NCBI GenBank assembly: GCA_030843315.1
Contig: JAUUPT010000107.1
Location: 1-10,031 of the forward strand
Source of the DNA: Bacteroidaceae bacterium
GTDB lineage: Bacteria > Bacteroidota > Bacteroidia > Bacteroidales > Bacteroidaceae
Reading direction: 5' to 3'
DNA length: 10,031 nucleotides
Numbering within the stretch: the first letter of the stretch is position 1; each line of letters begins with the position of its first letter. The notes under the pieces were generated by a model, which had not been told where the DNA came from, ran no database searches, and was given only the letters and a program-made list of their open reading frames with translations. Of this stretch, positions 7,124-10,031 are shown one piece after another. The translations under genes were made by a program, and so were the position numbers.

Positions 7124-7687
7124 CTATTTTTTCAGTTCCTTTACTACTTTTGCCGGATTACCGACAACGACTGTCATTGGCGGTACATCTTTAGTTACTA
7201 CGCTATTTGCCCCGATAATGGCCCCATATCCAACTCTTACTCCGGGAAGGATTGTTGCGTTGATTCCAATCCAAACTTTGTCTTCTATGACAACGGGACG
7301 CCCGTAGGTTGCACTACGATTTTCCGGATCGGAATCATGATTGATGGTAATGATATTCACTTTCGGACCGACAAAGACATCTTGGCCAAGTGTAATTCCG
7401 CCTCGCCCGAAAAACGTACAGCATTGCTGAATAAAGCAACCATTTCCTATCTTTATATGTCTCCCGTAATCTACGTAGAATGGAGGGAGTAAAGTGATAG
7501 ACTTGTCCACTTCCTGCCCGATAATCTCTCCCAGCAACCGACGAACCTCGTCCTGCGTATGATAGCCGGTATTCAGTTCGGTCGCCGTTTTCATAGTATC
7601 CCAAATAGTGTTTATCAACTCATCATATCCCAGATCTGACGGGGAAACCATTTCTCCATTTAAATCTCGTTCGAAAATTTCATTCAT
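7124..7687 (-). CDS. Hexapeptide (LbH) O-acetyltransferase, maltose/galactoside acetyltransferase type
   Basis: A 187-residue cytoplasmic enzyme. An N-terminal helical region (about 1-55) is followed by PPFYVDYG (68-75), typical of the maltose/galactoside O-acetyltransferase group. A left-handed beta-helix of hexapeptide repeats then runs to the end (IGNGCF, ITLGQD, VIEDKVWIG, ATILPGV, VGYGAIIGANSVVTKDV). H117, in INHDSDPENR, is the expected catalytic base. The family moves acetyl from acetyl-CoA to a hydroxyl of a sugar or other small acceptor; the acceptor is not known here. It is the first gene of an operon with the aldo/keto reductase. Its promoter (7713-7720) and operator pair (7741-7778) leave a leader of only about 20 nt. 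It is related to, but clearly diverged from, the acetyltransferase at 7964-8485. Confidence 0.92.
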   Translation of the reverse strand: MNEIFERDLNGEMVSPSDLGYDELINTIWDTMKTATELNTGYHTQDEVRRLLGEIIGQEVDKSITLLPPFYVDYGRHIKIGNGCFIQQCCTFFGRGGITLGQDVFVGPKVNIITINHDSDPENRSATYGRPVVIEDKVWIGINATILPGVRVGYGAIIGANSVVTKDVPPMTVVVGNPAKVVKELKK

Positions 7688-7712
7688 AATAGTTTGTTTT
7701 AATGTTATGCTG

Positions 7713-7720
7713 CAAAGTTA
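7713..7720 (-). promoter_or_regulatory. -7 box of the acetyltransferase/aldo-keto reductase operon
   Basis: On the - strand this reads TAACTTTG, matching TAnnTTTG, with predicted start near 7706. At the normal -33 distance there is no TTTG. The promoter-proximal operator repeat lies there instead, its CTTTG end exactly 20 nt from the -7 box, which suggests activator dependence. Confidence 0.65.
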
Positions 7721-7756
7721 AAAAGAGAGCCCCGCAACGTCTTTGTTGCGGGGCTC
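7720..7756 (-). terminator. Terminator hairpin embedded in the operator/promoter
   Basis: A perfect 12-bp inverted repeat (GAGCCCCGCAAC at 7727-7738 with 7745-7756) has a 6-nt loop. On the - strand it is followed by TCTTTTT (7726-7720), the form of an intrinsic terminator. It would stop transcripts coming from the acetyltransferase at 7964-8485. One arm lies within the proximal operator repeat and the other within the promoter spacer. Confidence 0.65.
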
Positions 7757-7778
7757 AATCTTCTTTGTTGTGAAGCTC
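7741..7778 (-). promoter_or_regulatory. Paired 22-bp direct repeats, probable AraC-type operator (copy 1)
   Basis: CTTTGTTGCGGGGCTC (7741-7756) and CTTTGTTGTGAAGCTC (7763-7778), given on +, start 22 bp apart, about two helical turns. The proximal repeat sits where a -33 box would be, 20 nt from the -7 box. A diverged pair with identical spacing occurs at 9516-9553. Two tandem direct sites ending at the -33 region are typical of AraC-family activators. The binding protein is inferred to be the regulator at 9557-10031. Confidence 0.6.
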
Positions 7779-7855
7779 ACTTAACTAAAAATTCATCGAG
7801 TGTTCTTCGTTATCCCTTCACCCCATTCACAATAGCTTCTGAACGGGTGATTTCT

Positions 7856-7934
7856 CCGGCACCGGGAAGCGAGGGACTCGACACCGGGGAACACCCTCTC
7901 CGACACCGGGGAACCATACCTTCCCCGGTGCCGG
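7856..7934. repeat. GC-rich array with 22-bp period and closing inverted unit
   Basis: Three direct units start at 7857, 7879 and 7901, exactly 22 bp apart. The first begins CGGCACCGGGAAG; the second and third are both CGACACCGGGGAAC. A fourth, inverted unit, TTCCCCGGTGCCGG, ends the array (7921-7934). Unit three pairs with it in a perfect 10-bp hairpin (7904-7913 with 7921-7930); unit one and the earlier copy can compete for the same partner. It lies 30 nt beyond the 3' end of the acetyltransferase at 7964-8485. No T-run follows, so it is not a standard terminator. It may be a repetitive extragenic element or protect the 3' end of the upstream mRNA. Confidence 0.65.
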
Positions 7935-7963
7935 AAAACTCACGTTATCTGATATCACATTAT

Positions 7964-8485
7964 TTATATGCGCCTGATTAGTCTGGCGGGATTTCCGGCA
8001 ACGATGGTGTCAGGCTCTACATCGTGAGTAACTACACTTCCTGCTCCGACTACCGCGTTTTCTCCGACAGTGACTCCCGGAAGAATAGTTGCACCTGCTC
8101 CAATCCATGCACGGCGGCAGATATGTACCGGTTTGCAGGTAATCACCCAACGATTCTCCAAATCGTGATTGTTGGATATGAGTTGGGCGTTTGCAGCTAT
8201 CTGAACTTCATCGTCAATGGTAATACCTCCTGCCGCCATCATCAAACAGCCAGGCATTATGATTACATTACTCCCGAACTTCACATTGGCGGTTCTGACA
8301 CCCGAAAACGGTGTTTCAATGCGGCAATCCTTGCCAAGATTTGGGAAAACCTTACGCAATAACTCGCAGTACATTTCTGTATCCGGCATCGTATGGTTCA
8401 ACCGGAAGATGTCCTGTCGTAGTTCCTTCGCCTTGTCCAACTCCTCTGCCGTTTGATGCAAACAGTCAATTCTGAACTCTTCCAT
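7964..8485 (-). CDS. Hexapeptide (LbH) acetyltransferase
   Basis: A 173-residue cytoplasmic enzyme. The N-terminal helical part (about 1-55) is followed by beta-helix repeats (VKFGSNVIIMPGC, ITIDDEVQIAANAQL, WIGAGATILPGV, VGENAVVGAGSVVTHDV). It closes with the family's C-terminal VAGNPARLIRRI. H107, in SNNHDLENR, occupies the place of the catalytic His. It transfers acetyl from acetyl-CoA to an unidentified acceptor. It lacks the PPFYxDYG signature of the acetyltransferase at 7124-7687, so the two are cousins rather than a recent duplication. Its start lies 4 nt after the small ORF stop, placing it last in the CMD-cupin operon. The downstream 22-bp array and hairpin (7720-7756) probably mark the end of its transcript. 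Confidence 0.9.
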   Translation of the reverse strand: MEEFRIDCLHQTAEELDKAKELRQDIFRLNHTMPDTEMYCELLRKVFPNLGKDCRIETPFSGVRTANVKFGSNVIIMPGCLMMAAGGITIDDEVQIAANAQLISNNHDLENRWVITCKPVHICRRAWIGAGATILPGVTVGENAVVGAGSVVTHDVEPDTIVAGNPARLIRRI

Positions 8486-8489
8486 AAGA

Positions 8490-8600
8490 CTACTTGATTG
8501 TTTGTTTTGCCCATTCTCCGACTTGCCCGGTACCTCCGTTAAGCAGTCGGCTTTCTCCCCACACGGTCTTCGGATAAAGTTTCAGTATTATATGTCCCAT
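8490..8600 (-). CDS. 36-codon small ORF between CMD-cupin and acetyltransferase; possible gene remnant
   Basis: ATG at 8600-8598 follows the CMD-cupin stop codon by one base, and the TAG (8492-8490) is 4 nt before the acetyltransferase ATG. The gap between these genes is therefore almost fully used. The peptide begins MGHIILKLYPKTVW and ends TGQVGEWAKQTIK. The end has a weak resemblance to the TGRVGDWAxHxIE segment of YqhD/BDH-type iron alcohol dehydrogenases, with identical spacing over about 12 residues but none of the rest of that enzyme. It may be a real small protein, a translational coupler or a remnant left by deletion of a larger gene. No signal peptide or membrane segment is present. 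Confidence 0.45.
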   Translation of the reverse strand: MGHIILKLYPKTVWGESRLLNGGTGQVGEWAKQTIK

Positions 8601-8601
8601 C

Positions 8602-9432
8602 TTATTTTAATTTAGAATATTCTTCATCACTAACAGGTTCAAGCCATTCATTACTATTATTCTCACCGGGAACCTCGATGGCAAGATGCGAAAACCAACT
8701 ATCGTGAGCTGCCCCGTGCCAGTGTTTCACGCCTGCCGGAATATGAACAGCATCACCGGGTTGCAATTCCACCGGTTCTTTTCCCCATTCCTGGTAGTAG
8801 CCGCGACCTCCTACACAAACGAGCGTTTGTCCGCCACCCTTGGTAGCGTGGTGCACATGCCAGTTATTGCGGCAGCCAGGTTCGAAGGTTACATTGGCAA
8901 TGGGAACACCTGCCGCAATGATAGGCGCGAGATAGCTTTGCCCGATGAAATACTTGGCGTATGCATCATTCGGCTTACCGATTGGGAAAATAATGGATTG
9001 CGCATACGCATCAAGCGGACCGAGAGCAGTGCTATCGGCATCGCCGGTCCATACCTCCTTTGCCATGCGGAAAGCTGCCCATGCTTTGGGCCAGCCCGCG
9101 TAGAAAGCGGCATGGGTAAGGATTTCTGCAATTTCAGTTTTGCTTACTCCGTTCTTCTTTGCCGATTCAAGATGATACTTGAACGAAGAATCGGTCAGCC
9201 CTTGCGACATAAGGGCAACAACAGTTACAATGGAACGGTCGCGGAGTGAAAGGAAATCATTGCGACTCCACACTTCTCCGAAAAGGATGTCGTCATTGAG
9301 ATGCGCAAACTCGGGCGCAAAATCACCGAGCGCATCACGTCCGGCCGTTTGCTGGATTTTCACTTGTGATTTTGCCATTATCGGAAATATTAAAGTTAAT
9401 AATAAAACCAATGAAGTTACTTTTATTTTCAT
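8602..9432 (-). CDS. Exported carboxymuconolactone decarboxylase-like/cupin fusion protein
   Basis: A 276-residue protein with a Sec signal peptide (Lys-rich start, hydrophobic core about 7-19, likely cleavage before Q23), so it should act in the periplasm. Residues about 37-128 are a carboxymuconolactone decarboxylase/AhpD-like domain (RDRSIVTVVALMSQGL, then EILTHAAFYAGWPKAWAA). It has no CxxC, so a peroxidase-type redox site is absent; H107 is a conserved position. Residues about 165-260 form a cupin barrel with metal-ligand candidates H192, H194 and H195 in WHVHHA, and H237/H239 in AGVKHWHG after PGDAVHIP. Such fusions occur in many Bacteroidetes and Proteobacteria, usually uncharacterised, beside reductases. 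It is first in an operon with the small ORF and the acetyltransferase, driven by the promoter at 9488-9495 behind the AraC gene. The substrate is unknown, perhaps a lactone, quinone or aromatic acid. Confidence 0.9.
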   Translation of the reverse strand: MKIKVTSLVLLLTLIFPIMAKSQVKIQQTAGRDALGDFAPEFAHLNDDILFGEVWSRNDFLSLRDRSIVTVVALMSQGLTDSSFKYHLESAKKNGVSKTEIAEILTHAAFYAGWPKAWAAFRMAKEVWTGDADSTALGPLDAYAQSIIFPIGKPNDAYAKYFIGQSYLAPIIAAGVPIANVTFEPGCRNNWHVHHATKGGGQTLVCVGGRGYYQEWGKEPVELQPGDAVHIPAGVKHWHGAAHDSWFSHLAIEVPGENNSNEWLEPVSDEEYSKLK

Positions 9433-9487
9433 ACCGTATGTTTTTTAAATTAGACTTTCATGATAATCTATTTTCAACCTTCGGATG

Positions 9488-9495
9488 CAAAAGTA
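9488..9495 (-). promoter_or_regulatory. -7 box of the CMD-cupin operon
   Basis: On the - strand this reads TACTTTTG, matching TAnnTTTG. The predicted start is near 9481, leaving a leader of about 50 nt. There is no TTTG at the -33 distance. The proximal operator repeat ends exactly 20 nt away, as at the 7713-7720 promoter. Confidence 0.65.
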
Positions 9496-9515
9496 CGAAG
9501 AGAGCTCCGCAATAA

Positions 9516-9553
9516 CTTTGCTACAAAGCTCAATTTTCTTTGCTGGGAGGTTC
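9516..9553 (-). promoter_or_regulatory. Paired 22-bp direct repeats, probable AraC-type operator (copy 2)
   Basis: CTTTGCTACAAAGCTC (9516-9531) and CTTTGCTGGGAGGTTC (9538-9553), given on +, start 22 bp apart. They have the same order, period and distance to the -7 box as copy 1 at 7741-7778. The distal repeat ends 3 nt from the stop codon of the AraC-family gene. The perfect terminator stem present in copy 1 is not kept here. Confidence 0.6.
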
Positions 9554-9556
9554 ATT

Positions 9557-10031
9557 TTACCACGAAGGTGCAACACCATAGGTTTTCTTATATATTTTGG
9601 AGAAATGCGAGAGATTCTTAAAGCCCACATCGAAGCAGGCTTCCGTAACTTTCTTTTTCCCCGATTTGATTAAATTATGAGCCGCTTCAAGACGCCGTTT
9701 GATAATCCACTTCTGAGGCGTCAAATCGCTTACTTTAGCAAAGTCCCGTTTGAAAGTGGCCAGACTGCGCCCCGTATAACTTGCAATTTCCTCCATAGAG
9801 AGGTCGCACATGTAGTTTTCGTTCAGGTAATCGATAATATCAATTTTCCAAGGTTCTACAAAATCGAATAGTGAAGCGTAAAGATTCCGGTCAGTATTGA
9901 GCAGGACATAAACACCTTCAACCATCTTCAACTTCAAAATATCCTCCGAGGGTTTTTCACCCGCATCAAAATAAGGAATGACCGATTCGAACAGCGACCG
10001 GATATCCGACCTGTTTTTCGGCAGTACGCAC
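9557..10031 (-). CDS. AraC-family transcriptional regulator, 3' part (5' end outside window)
   Basis: The frame is open to the window edge, so 157 C-terminal residues are visible and the true start lies beyond 10031. The last 100 or so residues form the AraC/XylS double helix-turn-helix: first HTH around LSMEEIASYTGRSLATFKRDF, second around KVTEACFDVGFKNLSHFSKIYKKTYGVAPSW, which carries the usual GF..LSHFS.I.K...G..P signature. The segment before it (SLFESVIPYFDAGEKPSEDILKLKMVEGVYVLL) is the end of the effector/dimerisation domain. Proteins of this family usually activate transcription by binding tandem direct repeats next to the -33/-35 region. Exactly such repeats begin 3 nt after this stop codon and recur at 7741-7778. 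It reads in the same direction as both operons it is proposed to control. Confidence 0.9.
   Translation of the reverse strand, partial: CVLPKNRSDIRSLFESVIPYFDAGEKPSEDILKLKMVEGVYVLLNTDRNLYASLFDFVEPWKIDIIDYLNENYMCDLSMEEIASYTGRSLATFKRDFAKVSDLTPQKWIIKRRLEAAHNLIKSGKKKVTEACFDVGFKNLSHFSKIYKKTYGVAPSW

Noticed and set aside
7741..7934. A link between the 22-bp period of the operator pair and the 22-bp period of the GC-rich array
   Set aside because: The unit sequences are unrelated (CTTTGTTG... versus CGACACCGGGG...), so the same period is probably coincidence.
7856..7934. CRISPR array
   Set aside because: Units are only about 14 bp, the gaps about 8 bp, and one unit is inverted; no cas gene is near.
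7124..8485. Recent tandem duplication of the two acetyltransferase genes
   Set aside because: The proteins share only fold-level features (hexapeptide repeats, catalytic His). The N-terminal regions and the PPFYVDYG signature differ.

Overview
The window looks like a chromosomal segment of a gut Bacteroides or close relative (Bacteroidales). Several upstream regions carry the phylum-specific promoter form (TTTG about 19-20 nt before TAnnTTTG). The tRNA gene does not encode its CCA end. The protein families also fit: a SPOR protein with a single membrane anchor, a Bacteroides-length UxaC and an AraC-type regulator.

Left half, + strand. The 3' part of a membrane-anchored SPOR-domain protein (1-591) is followed by a zinc-ribbon/FHA-domain protein (641-1174) and a strong terminator. 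A roughly 500-nt gene-free stretch follows. It holds an elaborate concentric palindrome (1276-1393), a second imperfect hairpin and the uxaC promoter with a leader of about 110 nt. Next come uxaC (glucuronate isomerase, 1672-3078), a POT/PTR-like MFS transporter with its own promoter (3223-4608) and a WalJ/YycJ-type metallo-beta-lactamase-fold hydrolase (4691-5494). Each of these three has a terminator or a new promoter before it, so most are probably separate transcription units. tRNA-Lys(CUU) at 5588-5660 closes this half, followed by a 23-bp perfect inverted repeat that probably acts as a bidirectional terminator.

Right half, - strand. In transcription order it contains an AraC-family regulator (truncated by the window end, stop at 9557) and an exported carboxymuconolactone-decarboxylase-like/cupin fusion (9432-8602). 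A tightly coupled 36-codon small ORF and a hexapeptide acetyltransferase (8485-7964) follow. A new promoter then drives a second hexapeptide acetyltransferase (7687-7124) and an aldo/keto reductase with a twin-arginine-like leader (7118-5955). A non-coding, possibly decayed stretch separates this block from the tRNA.

The most interesting signal is that both - strand operons start with the same regulatory module. Each has two direct repeats (core CTTTGYTR....GYTC read on +) exactly 22 bp apart, placed exactly 20 nt upstream of a TAnnTTTG -7 box that lacks a good -33 box. This is the expected geometry for an AraC-type activator. The copy nearest the regulator begins immediately after its stop codon. 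I infer that the AraC protein controls both operons as one small regulon, whose enzymes suggest carbonyl/aldehyde or aromatic-compound metabolism partly outside the cytoplasm. In one copy the repeat also forms a perfect terminator hairpin that would insulate the two operons.
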